Shown: positions 6,235 to 14,390, numbered from the stretch's first letter. The stretch: DNA of 25,233 bases from Microbacteriaceae bacterium (GCA_017744755.1 JAGIAU010000005.1:1-25233), one strand, 5' to 3'. The notes: generated by a model from the letters alone, not told the origin. Program-made: numbers and translations.

Positions 6235-7386
6235 TCACGCGCCGACGAACCAGCCCGAGGGCCCGAGCTGTGCGCCCATCCGGGGCGCGTACTGATCGAA
6301 GTAGATCCGGGCGACGAGCTCGCGGCGGCTGCGCACGCCGGCCTTGTCGAACACCGACTTGAGGTGGTCCTGCACGGTGAACGGCGAGACGAAGAGGGTC
6401 GCGGCGATCTCCTTCGTGTCGGCGCCCTGGATCACGAGCCGGGTGATCTCGCGCTCGCGCGCGGTGAGGTCGAAGGCGGCGACGATGAGGTCGACGACCT
6501 CCGGCGGACGCGCCTCCTCGATGGTGATGACCACCTGGCCGGCATCGCCGCCCGCCTCCGTGCTCGAGAGCGGCGAGGCATGCGCGACGAGCCAGCCGCC
6601 ATCGGCGGCGCGGACGCGCACGCGCGGCGGGGTGTCGATCTCGCCCCGGGCGAAGCGGCGCGCGCTGCCGACGAGGGAGCCGATGACGCTCATCGGGTCG
6701 CCGGCGTGCGGTGCGTCGTTCAGCCGGTCGAGCCGGGCCTGGGCGCCGGGGGTGAGCTGCACGATCTCGCCCCGGGCGTCGACCACGATGACGGCCGGGC
6801 CGTCCCCGGCTGTTCCCGCCGGCGGCGCACCGCCGAGCGCCGAGGGGAGCTGCGCGAGGATGCCGGCCCGGACGCCGCGGGCGAACGCGCCCGACAGCGA
6901 GCCGAGGAGGGCGATCTCCGCCGGCGAGAACGCGGCGTCCTCCGGCCCGCGGAAGACCGACATCGCGCCCCAGAAGCTCTCGCCCTCGGTGAAGACGAGT
7001 CGCGCCTCGTCGGCGTAGCCGAAGTAGGGCCGCATGAGCCGGGCCATGCGGACGGAGCGTTCGATCTCCCCGCCCGTCTCCTGGCGCATCGAGATCGCGG
7101 GCCGGCCGGAGGCGTGCAGCCGGCGCACCGTCGTCTCCTCGTCGGAGCCGTACTCGATCTCGGCGAAGAGCAGGTCCTGCTCGTTCCGGCCGTCGAGGTC
7201 GCCGTACTTCCGCGCGCCGGAGAGGATCCGCGTCGCCGGGTCGTGCGTGCCGATGCAGGCGCCGACCCAGGGGACCGCGCGCCGCACCGACTCGCTCGCC
7301 TCCGTCAGGAACTCCTCGAGGCCGAGGCCGGCGCGCGACAGCACGTCGACGTCGCTGCGGACGCGCTCGGCCATCAGTGCGGACAT
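6235..7386 (-). CDS. LuxR-type transcriptional regulator (copy 1)
   Basis: A 383-residue regulator. The long N-terminal part (1-295) resembles a GAF/PAS-like sensory module; it includes SFWGAMSVFRGP (137-148) and a second block VIVVDARGEIVQLTPGA like a PAS core. The C-terminal LuxR/GerE HTH spans about 306-362 (LTAREREITRLVIQGADTKE, then VSPFTVQDHLKSVFDKAGV). No phospho-acceptor domain is seen, so a small molecule probably controls it. The start at 7386 is chosen because it aligns with the paralogue's GTG 10584 and has CACACT six bases upstream; an upstream ATG 7422 is the alternative. It diverges from the FAD oxidoreductase gene, its likely target. Over the 68 residues around the HTH it shares 58 identities with copy 2. 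Confidence 0.85.
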   Translation of the reverse strand: MSALMAERVRSDVDVLSRAGLGLEEFLTEASESVRRAVPWVGACIGTHDPATRILSGARKYGDLDGRNEQDLLFAEIEYGSDEETTVRRLHASGRPAISMRQETGGEIERSVRMARLMRPYFGYADEARLVFTEGESFWGAMSVFRGPEDAAFSPAEIALLGSLSGAFARGVRAGILAQLPSALGGAPPAGTAGDGPAVIVVDARGEIVQLTPGAQARLDRLNDAPHAGDPMSVIGSLVGSARRFARGEIDTPPRVRVRAADGGWLVAHASPLSSTEAGGDAGQVVITIEEARPPEVVDLIVAAFDLTAREREITRLVIQGADTKEIAATLFVSPFTVQDHLKSVFDKAGVRSRRELVARIYFDQYAPRMGAQLGPSGWFVGA

Positions 7387-7422
7387 ACGACCAGTGTGCC
7401 GCCTCCTGGGCCGCAGCGGCAT

Positions 7423-7436
7423 CCCAGGAATGTGGG
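7423..7436. promoter_or_regulatory. Palindromic operator, LuxR copy 1 / FAD oxidoreductase
   Basis: CCCAGGAATGTGGG, an imperfect palindrome, is centred 43.5 bases from the regulator's start base. The same motif lies at the identical distance before the paralogous regulator. The flanks also match (CAT before, GG after). Confidence 0.5.
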
Positions 7437-7526
7437 GGAGCCGATTCCACCGGCCCCCGGGATGGTCCGGAGCACGCCCGCCCGCGACGCTGGGTGACGC
7501 ATACACGAACCCCCATCGGAGGAATC

Positions 7527-8900
7527 ATGACCATCACCGAGTCGGCGCTCTTCGCGGCCACCGTCCGCGACCTCGCGTCCACCCCGGTCCATTACCCGGG
7601 CGACGACGGCTACGACGCCGCGCGCGCCGCCTGGAACACCGCCGTCGACCTGCGTCCCGCCGCGGTCGCGCTACCGCGCCGTGCCGAGGAGGTCGCCGCG
7701 GTCGTCCGCGCCGCCGCCGAGACCGGCCTGCGGGTCGCGCCGCAGAGCACGGGCCACGCGGCCGCCGCGCTCGTCGGCGAGGATCTCGCCGACGTCGTCC
7801 TCGTGAACCTGAAGGACTTCACCGGCGTCACGATCGACCCGGAGGCGCGCACGGCGCGCGTGCTCGGCGGCACCCTGTGGCAGGACGTCGTCGCGGCGGC
7901 CGCGCCGCACGGCCTCACGGCGCTGCACGGCAGCGCCGGCGACGTCGCGGTCGCGGGCTACGCGCTGCACGGCGGCCTCTCCTTCTACGCGCGGCTGCAC
8001 GGCCTCGCCGTCAACTCGATCCGCGCGGTCGAGCTCGTGACGGCGGACGGCACGATCGTCCGGACGAGCCACGAGGAGAACTCGGCGCTGTTCTGGGCGG
8101 TGCGCGGCGGCGCGGGCGCGTTCGGCGTCGTCACGGCGATCGAGCTCGACCTGCTCCCCGTCCGCGACATCGTCGGCGGCATGCTGCTCTGGGACGCCTC
8201 CGAGGCGCGGCACGTCCTCGCCGGGTGGCGCGACTGGGCGGCCACCGCCTCCGAGCAGGTCACGACGAGCTTCCGGATCATGCACTTCCCGCCGATCCCG
8301 GAGCTGCCGCCGTTCCTCTCCGGCCGCTCCGTCGTCGTCGTCGACGGCGCGATCGTCGGGGACGACGCGAGCGCCGCGGACATCCTCGAGCCGCTGCGCC
8401 GGCTCGCGCCGGAGCTCGACACCTTCGGCCGGATCCCCGCGCCGCAGCTCCTCTCGGTGCACATGGACCCGCCGCAGCCGACGCCGGGCGTCTCGGCGCA
8501 TGCCGTCGTCGACGTCCTGCCGGACGCGGCCGTCGAGGCCTTCCTCGCCGCGGCCGGTCCGGCGAGCGGCGTGATGTTCGCGGAGCTCCGTCAGCTCGGC
8601 GGGGCCCTCGGCCGCCCTCAGGCCGGCGCCGGCGCGGTGTCGGGCATCGCCGGTGCGTTCGCCGCCTATGCGATCGCGGTCGCGCCGACGCCGGAGGCCG
8701 CGGCCGCCGGGACCGCGGCGACGCGCGCCGTGATCGCGACGCTCGAGCCCTACCGGGTGCCGTCGGTCCTGCTCACCTTCGCCGACGGCGCGGGCGAGAC
8801 CGCAGAGCGATACGGCACGAGCGCGGAGCGGCTCGTCGCGGAGGCGCGGCGCTTCGACCCGGCGGGCCGCTTCGTCGCCTCGGCGGCGCTGCGCGGCTGA
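7527..8900 (+). CDS. FAD-binding oxidoreductase, BBE/PCMH type
   Basis: A 457-residue flavoprotein of the berberine-bridge/PCMH (FAD_binding_4) family. The FAD domain shows LRPAAVALPRRAEEVAAVVR (42-61), the RVAPQSTGHAAA loop with His77 at the position that carries the 8-alpha-histidyl FAD bond, GYALHGGLSFYARLHGL (144-160) and LFWAVRGGAGAFGVVT (188-203). The Cys used for a second flavin bond in bicovalent enzymes is not seen, so attachment is probably single. A C-terminal ERYGTSAERLVAEARRFDPA segment is the BBE-like end. GGAGG (7518-7522) precedes the ATG. It probably oxidises a sugar or hydroxy compound with O2 as acceptor; the substrate is unknown. Control by the divergent LuxR gene is inferred. 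Confidence 0.85.
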   Translation: MTITESALFAATVRDLASTPVHYPGDDGYDAARAAWNTAVDLRPAAVALPRRAEEVAAVVRAAAETGLRVAPQSTGHAAAALVGEDLADVVLVNLKDFTGVTIDPEARTARVLGGTLWQDVVAAAAPHGLTALHGSAGDVAVAGYALHGGLSFYARLHGLAVNSIRAVELVTADGTIVRTSHEENSALFWAVRGGAGAFGVVTAIELDLLPVRDIVGGMLLWDASEARHVLAGWRDWAATASEQVTTSFRIMHFPPIPELPPFLSGRSVVVVDGAIVGDDASAADILEPLRRLAPELDTFGRIPAPQLLSVHMDPPQPTPGVSAHAVVDVLPDAAVEAFLAAAGPASGVMFAELRQLGGALGRPQAGAGAVSGIAGAFAAYAIAVAPTPEAAAAGTAATRAVIATLEPYRVPSVLLTFADGAGETAERYGTSAERLVAEARRFDPAGRFVASAALRG

Positions 8901-8939
8901 GCGCCGCGCGTCCTCGCGCCGTCCGGCGCGGCCGCGCAG

Positions 8940-8972
8940 GGGGAGGGGATTCCGTCGAGGAGTCCTCTCCCC
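8940..8972. terminator. Bidirectional terminator hairpin
   Basis: A 14-bp stem (8940-8953 with 8959-8972, including two G-U pairs) with a five-base loop lies between two convergent genes. Its right edge abuts the minus-strand stop codon. It can fold on either strand. Confidence 0.6.
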
Positions 8973-8973
8973 T

Positions 8974-9435
8974 TCAGGCGTCGGCGATGGCCTGCAGCGC
9001 CGCCCGCGGGTCGGCGGGCCAGCGCGAGATGCCGCGCTCGGCGAAGCGCCACACGCCGTCCCGCGCCTCGACGACGTCGCGGGACAGGCCGGTGGAGAAG
9101 AACGCGATCTCGTTCGTCGTCGGCTCGCGATGCGAGGCGAACCAGTAGGAGAGCAGCACCCACTGGTCGTCCCGGCCGGGGACGGGCAGGTACCGCCGCG
9201 TCGTCTCGCGGTGCTGGTGGCCGCCGTAGCCGCCGAAGTGGCCCTCGGTGAACGCGCGGATGGCGGGCGCCCCGCGCCACACCTCGATCGTGCCGTCGAG
9301 CTGCGTCTCCTTCAGGACGGCGTCATCCCAGAACACGCTCACGTAGTCGTCGATGTCCTGCAGGTCCAGGGCCCACAGGTAGGTCGCGTAGAGATCGTCG
9401 ATCGCGGCGCGGGTGTCGGCTGACGGCATTGTCAT
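8974..9435 (-). CDS. NTF2/SnoaL-like domain protein
   Basis: A 153-residue single-domain protein with the NTF2/SnoaL cone fold signature: an N-terminal helix pair AAIDDLYATYLWALDLQDID, the FWDDAVLKE strand, WRGAPAIRAF helix, and a C-terminal beta sheet with EIAFFSTGLSRDV. Such proteins act as small hydrolases, isomerases or dehydratases, or as non-catalytic subunits; which one cannot be told. ATG 9435 is preceded at seven bases by TAGTGT (9443-9448 on the minus strand). It lies 18 bases after the second LuxR-type gene on the same strand, so readthrough from that gene is also likely. Confidence 0.8.
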   Translation of the reverse strand: MTMPSADTRAAIDDLYATYLWALDLQDIDDYVSVFWDDAVLKETQLDGTIEVWRGAPAIRAFTEGHFGGYGGHQHRETTRRYLPVPGRDDQWVLLSYWFASHREPTTNEIAFFSTGLSRDVVEARDGVWRFAERGISRWPADPRAALQAIADA

Positions 9436-9453
9436 ACAAACGACACTACGGCG

Positions 9454-10584
9454 TCAGGGCTGCGCGAACCAGCCGTCCGCGCCGAGCTGGGACTGGATGC
9501 GCGGCTCGTACTGGTCCGTGTAGACCTTCGCGATGAGCTCGCGGCGGCTGCGCACCCCGGCCTTGTCGAAGACGGACTTGAGGTGGTCCTGCACGGTGTA
9601 CGGCGAGAGGAAGAGCGCCGCGGCGATCTCCCGGGTGTCTGCCCCCTGCAGCACCATCCGGGTGACGTCGCGCTCGCGCGCGGTCAGCCCGAAGGCCGCG
9701 ACGACGAGGTCCACGACCTCCGGCGGGCGGGCCTCCTCGATCGTGATGACGACGTCGCCCGCGGCCGCGCCGCTCGCGTCCGACAGCGGGGAGGCGTGCA
9801 GGAGCAGCCAGAGACCCGAGCGGGTCCGCACCCGCACGCGCGGCGGCATCGCCGTCTCCCCGCGGGCGAAGCGCCTGGCGCTCCCGGCGAGCGCCGTCAC
9901 GACGCTGAAGGGGTCGCCGCTGTGCTCGCCGAGCAGCATCTCCGTGAGCCGCTCCCGGCCGCCGGGGCTGAGCTGCGTGACGCGGTCGCGGCCGTCGAGC
10001 AGGATGACGGCCGGGCCGACGGCCTGCGCGTCGATCGCGGCGGCGACCTGCGCGACGAGTCCGGCGCGGACGCCGCGGGCGAACGCGGGGGAGAGGCTCG
10101 CGAGCCAGCCGGTGTCCTCGGCGGAGAACGCAGGGTCGTCCGGCCCGCGGAAGATCGACAGCGAGCCCCAGAACGTCTCGCCCTCCTCGAAGAGGAAGCG
10201 CGCCTCGTCGAAGTAGCCGTAGTACGGCACCATGAGCTGGGCCATGCGCTCGGAGCGCTCCACCTCGCCGCCGGTGTCGACGTGCATCGAGACGGCCGTG
10301 CGGCCCGCGTGGTGGATGTCCTGGAACGAGGTGGGGTCCTCGCCGCCGTACTCGATGCGGCCGAAGACGCCGTCCATCGCGTTGTTGCCCTGGAGGTCGC
10401 CGTACTTCAGCGCGCCGGCGAGGATCCGCGTCGCCGGATCGTGCAGGCCGACGCAGGCCGCGACCCACGGGACGGCGCGGCGCAGCGACGCGGTCGCCTC
10501 GGCGAGGAACGCGTCGAGGTGCAGGCCGGCATGCGAGAGCACCTCGATGTCGGCACGCACGCGCTCGGCGACCAGGGATGGCAC
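9454..10584 (-). CDS. LuxR-type transcriptional regulator (copy 2)
   Basis: A 376-residue paralogue of the regulator ending at 6235, colinear over its length. It keeps the sensory blocks (for instance FWGSLSIFRGP, PPRVRVRTRSGLW) and the C-terminal LuxR HTH with LTARERDVTRMVLQGADTRE and LSPYTVQDHLKSVFDKAGV. The GTG start at 10584 has CACACT (10591-10596, minus strand) six bases ahead; an in-frame ATG at 10620 would add twelve residues. It diverges from prpD, 77 bases away, and is followed by the NTF2-like gene. It is the likely regulator of prpD-prpB, sensing perhaps a methylcitrate-cycle compound; that is inference from position. Confidence 0.85.
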   Translation of the reverse strand: MPSLVAERVRADIEVLSHAGLHLDAFLAEATASLRRAVPWVAACVGLHDPATRILAGALKYGDLQGNNAMDGVFGRIEYGGEDPTSFQDIHHAGRTAVSMHVDTGGEVERSERMAQLMVPYYGYFDEARFLFEEGETFWGSLSIFRGPDDPAFSAEDTGWLASLSPAFARGVRAGLVAQVAAAIDAQAVGPAVILLDGRDRVTQLSPGGRERLTEMLLGEHSGDPFSVVTALAGSARRFARGETAMPPRVRVRTRSGLWLLLHASPLSDASGAAAGDVVITIEEARPPEVVDLVVAAFGLTARERDVTRMVLQGADTREIAAALFLSPYTVQDHLKSVFDKAGVRSRRELIAKVYTDQYEPRIQSQLGADGWFAQP

Positions 10585-10620
10585 GCGTCCAGTGTGCCGC
10601 GCCGCGACGGTAAAGGACAT

Positions 10621-10634
10621 CCCAGGAAACTGGG
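10621..10634. promoter_or_regulatory. Perfect palindromic operator, LuxR copy 2 / prpD
   Basis: CCCAG-GAAA-CTGGG is a perfect palindrome centred 43.5 bases from the regulator's start base and 34.5 from the prpD start. It overlaps the prpD -35 region. It matches the palindrome before the paralogous regulator. Confidence 0.55.
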
Positions 10635-10649
10635 GGTGCGCGGTGCGGG

Positions 10650-10655
10650 CAGAAT
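10650..10655 (+). promoter_or_regulatory. -10-like element of prpD
   Basis: CAGAAT lies exactly six bases before the prpD ATG, which implies a leaderless prpD-prpB mRNA starting at 10662 and puts the operator palindrome on the -35 side. Confidence 0.45.
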
Positions 10656-10661
10656 GGTCGC

Positions 10662-12185
10662 ATGATCGACCACCGCGTCCGAGTCTGGCCTTCGGCCGAG
10701 CAGCATGACCGCAGCGAGCAGCTCGCCTGGAAGCTCGCGGAGCTCGCCGCGGAGGGTGCGAGCCTCGAGCCGGATGCCGACGTGACCGACATGGTCGTCA
10801 ACCGCGTCATCGACAACGCGGCGGTCGCGATCGCGAGCCTCGGCCGCGGTCCGGTGCTCGCCGCGCGCGCGCAGGCCGAGTCGCACCTCGTGTCGAAGGG
10901 CGGCTCGGGCGCGACCGTGTTCGGCTCGGACGAGCTCACCTCGCCCGAATGGGCCGCATGGGCGAACGGCGTCGCCGTCCGCGAGCTCGACTACCACGAC
11001 ACCTTCCTCGCGGCCGAGTACTCGCATCCCGGCGACAACATCCCGGCGATCCTCGCCGTCGCCCAGCACCTCGGCCGCACGGGATCCGAGCTGCTGCGCG
11101 GCATCGTCACCGGCTACGAGGTCCAGATCGACCTCGTGAAGGGGATCTCCCTCCACAAGCACAAGATCGACCACGTCGCCCACCTCGGCCCCTCGGCGGC
11201 GGCCGGCATCGGCACGCTGCTCGGCCTGAGCGCGGAGACGATCCACCAGGCGATCGGCCAGGCGCTGCACACGACGACGGCGACGAGGCAGTCGCGCAAG
11301 GGCGAGATCTCCACGTGGAAGGCGCACGCGCCGGCCTTCGCGGGGAAGATGGCGGTCGAGGCGGTCGACCGGGCGCTGCGCGGCCAGACGAGTCCCGCTC
11401 CCATCTACGAGGGCGAGGACGGCGTCATCGCCTGGCTGCTCGACGGCAAGGCCGCCGACTACACGGTCCCGCTGCCGGCCAGAGGCGAGTCGCGCCGGGC
11501 GATCCTCGACTCCTACACGAAGGAGCACTCCGCCGAGTACCAGGCCCAGGCCTGGATCGACCTCGCGCGGCGACTGGGGATCGAACGCCCCGAGCTGCGC
11601 GACGCCGCGAACGTCGCCGGCATCGTCCTGCACACGAGCCACCACACGCACTACGTCATCGGCTCCGGCTCGGGCGACCCGCAGAAGTACGATCCGACGG
11701 CCTCCCGCGAGACGCTCGACCACTCGATCCCCTACATCTTCACCGTCGCGCTGCAGGACGGCGCGTGGGACCATGTCGGCTCGTACCTCCCGGCGCGTGC
11801 GCAGCGTCCCGAGACCGTCGAGCTGTGGCGCAAGGTCACGACGCTCGAGGATCCGGAGTGGACCCGCAGGTACCACTCGGAGGATCCGAAGGAGAAGGCC
11901 TTCGGCGGCCGCGTCGAGATCGAGCTGGCGAACGGCGAGCGGATCGTGGACGAGATCGCCGTCGCGGACGCGCATCCGCTCGGCGCGAGGCCCTTCGCCC
12001 GGGCCGACTACGTCGGCAAGTTCCGGAAGCTCGCGGCGGGCGTCCTCGCCGACGCCGAGGTCGAGCGCTTCCTCGGCCTCGCGGAGCGACTGCCCGAGCT
12101 GCGGCCCGAGGAGCTTCGCGGGCTCACCGTCATCCCGCTCGTCGATCCGATGATCGCGGCGCCGGTCGCGCGGGGCGTGTTCTGA
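10662..12185 (+). CDS. prpD: 2-methylcitrate dehydratase (MmgE/PrpD family)
   Basis: A 507-residue MmgE/PrpD-family enzyme that dehydrates 2-methylcitrate to 2-methyl-cis-aconitate in the methylcitrate cycle of propionate use. Recognisable blocks are the N-terminal VVNRVIDNAAVAIASLGRGP, the ELDYHDTF motif, the YSHPGDNIPAILAVAQ helix, the GYEVQIDL motif, the HTTTATRQSRKGEISTWKAH active-site stretch and the DHSIPYIFTVALQDG block near 360. Length and order are typical of PrpD rather than of the iron-sulfur enzyme AcnD. Its stop overlaps the prpB start by one base (TGATG), so the two are translationally coupled. Divergent LuxR copy 2 is the candidate regulator. Confidence 0.92.
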   Translation: MIDHRVRVWPSAEQHDRSEQLAWKLAELAAEGASLEPDADVTDMVVNRVIDNAAVAIASLGRGPVLAARAQAESHLVSKGGSGATVFGSDELTSPEWAAWANGVAVRELDYHDTFLAAEYSHPGDNIPAILAVAQHLGRTGSELLRGIVTGYEVQIDLVKGISLHKHKIDHVAHLGPSAAAGIGTLLGLSAETIHQAIGQALHTTTATRQSRKGEISTWKAHAPAFAGKMAVEAVDRALRGQTSPAPIYEGEDGVIAWLLDGKAADYTVPLPARGESRRAILDSYTKEHSAEYQAQAWIDLARRLGIERPELRDAANVAGIVLHTSHHTHYVIGSGSGDPQKYDPTASRETLDHSIPYIFTVALQDGAWDHVGSYLPARAQRPETVELWRKVTTLEDPEWTRRYHSEDPKEKAFGGRVEIELANGERIVDEIAVADAHPLGARPFARADYVGKFRKLAAGVLADAEVERFLGLAERLPELRPEELRGLTVIPLVDPMIAAPVARGVF

Positions 12186-13099
12186 TGCTGTACACCGAGA
12201 CCTCGCCCGCGGAGAAGCGCGCGCGGCTGCGCGAGCGGATCGCGGCGGGGGAGCTGCTCACCTTCCCCGGCGCGTTCAACCCCCTCAGCGCGCGCCTCAT
12301 CCAGGACAAGGGCTTCGACGGCGTCTACATCTCGGGCGCCGTCATCGCCGCCGACCTCGGGCTGCCCGACGTCGGTCTGACGACGCTCACGGAGGTCGGC
12401 ACACGGGGCGGGCAGATCTCGCGGATGACGGACCTGCCGACGATCATCGACGCCGACACCGGCTTCGGCGAGGCCATGAACGTCGCCCGCACGGTGCAGA
12501 CGCTCGAGGCCGCCGGCGTCAGCGGGTTCCATATCGAGGACCAGGTCAATCCGAAGCGCTGCGGCCACCTCGACGGCAAGTCGGTCGTCGACGATGCGAC
12601 CGCGCTGCAGCGCATCTCCGCCGCCGCGCGCGCCCGCCGCGACCCGAACCTCCTCATCATCGCCCGCACCGACATCCGCGCGGTCAGCGGCATGCAGGCC
12701 GCGATCGACCGCGCGCAGATGCTCGTCGAGGCCGGCGCCGACATGGTCTTCCCCGAGGCGATGACGAGCCTCGCGGAGTTCGCCGAGATGAAGGCGGCGC
12801 TCGGGGACGTCCCGGTCCTCGCGAACATGACCGAGTTCGGGAAGTCGGAGCTCTTCACCCGCGAGCAGCTCGCGGACGCCGGGGTCTCCGTCGTCATCCA
12901 CCCCGTCTCGCTGCTGCGCACCGCGATGGGCGCCGCCGAGCGCGCGCTCGACACCCTGCTCGCCGAGGGCTCGCTGCGCAGCGAGGTGGCGAACATGCAG
13001 ACGCGCGCCCGGCTCTACGAGCTCCTCGACTACGAGGCCTACAGCGCCTTCGACTCGAACGTCTTCAACTTCAGCATCGAGCACCACTTCCACGGATAG
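12185..13099 (+). CDS. prpB: Methylisocitrate lyase
   Basis: A 304-residue isocitrate-lyase-superfamily enzyme that splits 2-methylisocitrate into pyruvate and succinate. The signature KRCGH (124-128) with catalytic Cys126, the metal-binding IIDADTGFG (87-95), the substrate loop YISGA (48-52) and the FHIEDQ motif (115-120) are all intact. The length fits PrpB rather than the larger glyoxylate-cycle isocitrate lyase. The ATG at 12185 overlaps the prpD stop. A 7-bp hairpin (13098-13104 with 13114-13120) begins at its stop codon. Its metabolic partners are prpD upstream and prpC downstream. Confidence 0.93.
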   Translation: MLYTETSPAEKRARLRERIAAGELLTFPGAFNPLSARLIQDKGFDGVYISGAVIAADLGLPDVGLTTLTEVGTRGGQISRMTDLPTIIDADTGFGEAMNVARTVQTLEAAGVSGFHIEDQVNPKRCGHLDGKSVVDDATALQRISAAARARRDPNLLIIARTDIRAVSGMQAAIDRAQMLVEAGADMVFPEAMTSLAEFAEMKAALGDVPVLANMTEFGKSELFTREQLADAGVSVVIHPVSLLRTAMGAAERALDTLLAEGSLRSEVANMQTRARLYELLDYEAYSAFDSNVFNFSIEHHFHG

Positions 13100-13120
13100 C
13101 GCCGGCTCATCGTCGGCGCT
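13098..13120 (+). terminator. Weak hairpin at the prpB stop
   Basis: A 7-bp stem (AGCGCCG with CGGCGCT) and nine-base loop start inside the prpB stop codon. Without a T-run it may only attenuate readthrough into prpC. Confidence 0.35.
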
Positions 13121-13145
13121 GGTGCAAGGCCCCGCGCTGAAAGGT

Positions 13146-13179
13146 CTCAACTGATCTTGAGTTCTCAACCCTTCTTGAG
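13146..13179. promoter_or_regulatory. Tandem operators CTCAA-N6-TTGAG before prpC
   Basis: Two copies of CTCAA-N6-TTGAG lie at 13146-13161 and 13164-13179, centres 18 bases apart, in the 154-base prpB-prpC gap. They are unrelated to the CCCAG palindromes of the LuxR pair, so a different regulator probably acts here. Confidence 0.55.
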
Positions 13180-13222
13180 GTCGCAGGAGCAAGTAGCCCC
13201 GCCCGGGCGAAGAGGCGGGCGG

Positions 13223-13228
13223 TAGCGT
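13223..13228 (+). promoter_or_regulatory. Candidate -10 element of prpC
   Basis: TAGCGT lies 25 bases before the ATG; the transcript would carry a short leader with the GAGGAGG ribosome-binding site (about 13243-13249). The tandem operators then fall upstream of the promoter, as for an activator. Confidence 0.35.
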
Positions 13229-13253
13229 AGGGGGCACGAGCCGAGGAGGGCCC

Positions 13254-14390
13254 ATGACCGAGCAGCCGGAGATCCGCAAGGGGCTCGCGGGGGTCGTCGC
13301 CGACACGACCGCGATCTCGAAGGTCAATCCGGAGACGAACTCGCTGCTGTACCGCGGCTACCCGGTGCAGGAGCTCAGCGAGCGGTGCACGTTCGAGGAG
13401 GTCGCGTTCCTGCTGTGGGAGGGCGAGCTCCCGGACGCCGTGCAGCTCGAGGCGTTCACGACGCTCGAGCGGGACCGCCGCCGCCTCGACCAGCGCGTCA
13501 AGCGCGTCATCGACGAGCTGCCGCTCACGGCCGACCCGATGGACGTCGTCCGCACCGCCGTCTCGACGATCGGGGCGCTCGATCCGACGCTCAAGGCCGA
13601 CCCGACGTGGATCGATCCCGAGCTCACCCTCGACCGCGCCGCGACGCTGTGGGCCGCGCTGCCCGCGATCGTCGCCTACGCGCAGCGCCGCCGCCGCGGG
13701 CTCGAGCCCGTCGAGCCGCGCGACGACCTCTCCTACTCGGCGAACTTCCTGCACATGACCTTCGGCGAGGTGCCGGAGCTGCCCGTCGTCGAGGCCTTCG
13801 ACGTGTCGATGACGCTGTACGCGGAGCACTCGTTCAATGCGAGCACGTTCACCGCGCGGGTCGTCGCGAGCACGCTCTCCGACGTGTTCTCCGCCGTCAC
13901 CGCCGCGATCGGCGCGCTCAAGGGCCCCCTCCACGGCGGCGCGAACGAGGCGGTCATGCACGCCTTCCGCGAGATCGGCTCGGCCGAGCACGCGGTCGAA
14001 TGGCTGGAGAACGCCCTCGCGGCGAAGCGGAAGATCATGGGCTTCGGCCACCGCGTCTACAAGAACGGCGACAGCCGCGTGCCGACGATGAAGGCGAGCC
14101 TCGAGCGGCTCGTCGAGTTCTACGACCGGCCGGACGTGCTCGCGCTCTACGACGCGCTCGAGACCGCGATGGTCGAGCGCAAGGGCATCAAGCCGAACCT
14201 CGACTACCCCTCCGGCCCCGCCTACGACCTCATGGGCTTCGAGACGGAGCTCTTCACGCCGCTCTTCATCGCCTCCCGCGTCACCGGCTGGACCGCGCAC
14301 GTCCTCGAGCAGCAGGCGGCGAACTCGCTCATCCGCCCGCTCTCCGCCTATAGCGGCCCGGACCAGCGCGAGGTCCCGGCCGACCGCTAG
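13254..14390 (+). CDS. prpC: 2-methylcitrate synthase / citrate synthase
   Basis: A 378-residue citrate-synthase-family enzyme, of the short Gram-positive type II length. It condenses propionyl-CoA (or acetyl-CoA) with oxaloacetate. The catalytic residues are in place: His227 in GPLHGGANE, His266 in MGFGHRVYK and Asp317 in KPNLDYPSGPAY, with His192 in AEHSFNAST. The start KGLAGVVADTTAIS is typical of PrpC/CitA. Proximity to prpD-prpB argues for methylcitrate synthase, although such enzymes often also make citrate. A strong ribosome-binding site precedes the ATG, unlike the leaderless genes around it. The stop shares CTAG (14387-14390) with the convergent mannosyltransferase. Confidence 0.9.
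   Translation: MTEQPEIRKGLAGVVADTTAISKVNPETNSLLYRGYPVQELSERCTFEEVAFLLWEGELPDAVQLEAFTTLERDRRRLDQRVKRVIDELPLTADPMDVVRTAVSTIGALDPTLKADPTWIDPELTLDRAATLWAALPAIVAYAQRRRRGLEPVEPRDDLSYSANFLHMTFGEVPELPVVEAFDVSMTLYAEHSFNASTFTARVVASTLSDVFSAVTAAIGALKGPLHGGANEAVMHAFREIGSAEHAVEWLENALAAKRKIMGFGHRVYKNGDSRVPTMKASLERLVEFYDRPDVLALYDALETAMVERKGIKPNLDYPSGPAYDLMGFETELFTPLFIASRVTGWTAHVLEQQAANSLIRPLSAYSGPDQREVPADR

Noticed and set aside
7387..7506. N-terminal extension of LuxR copy 1 to 7506 or 7422
   Set aside because: It would translate through the operator palindrome; the aligned paralogue start and the CACACT box favour 7386. The ATG at 7422 remains a minor possibility.
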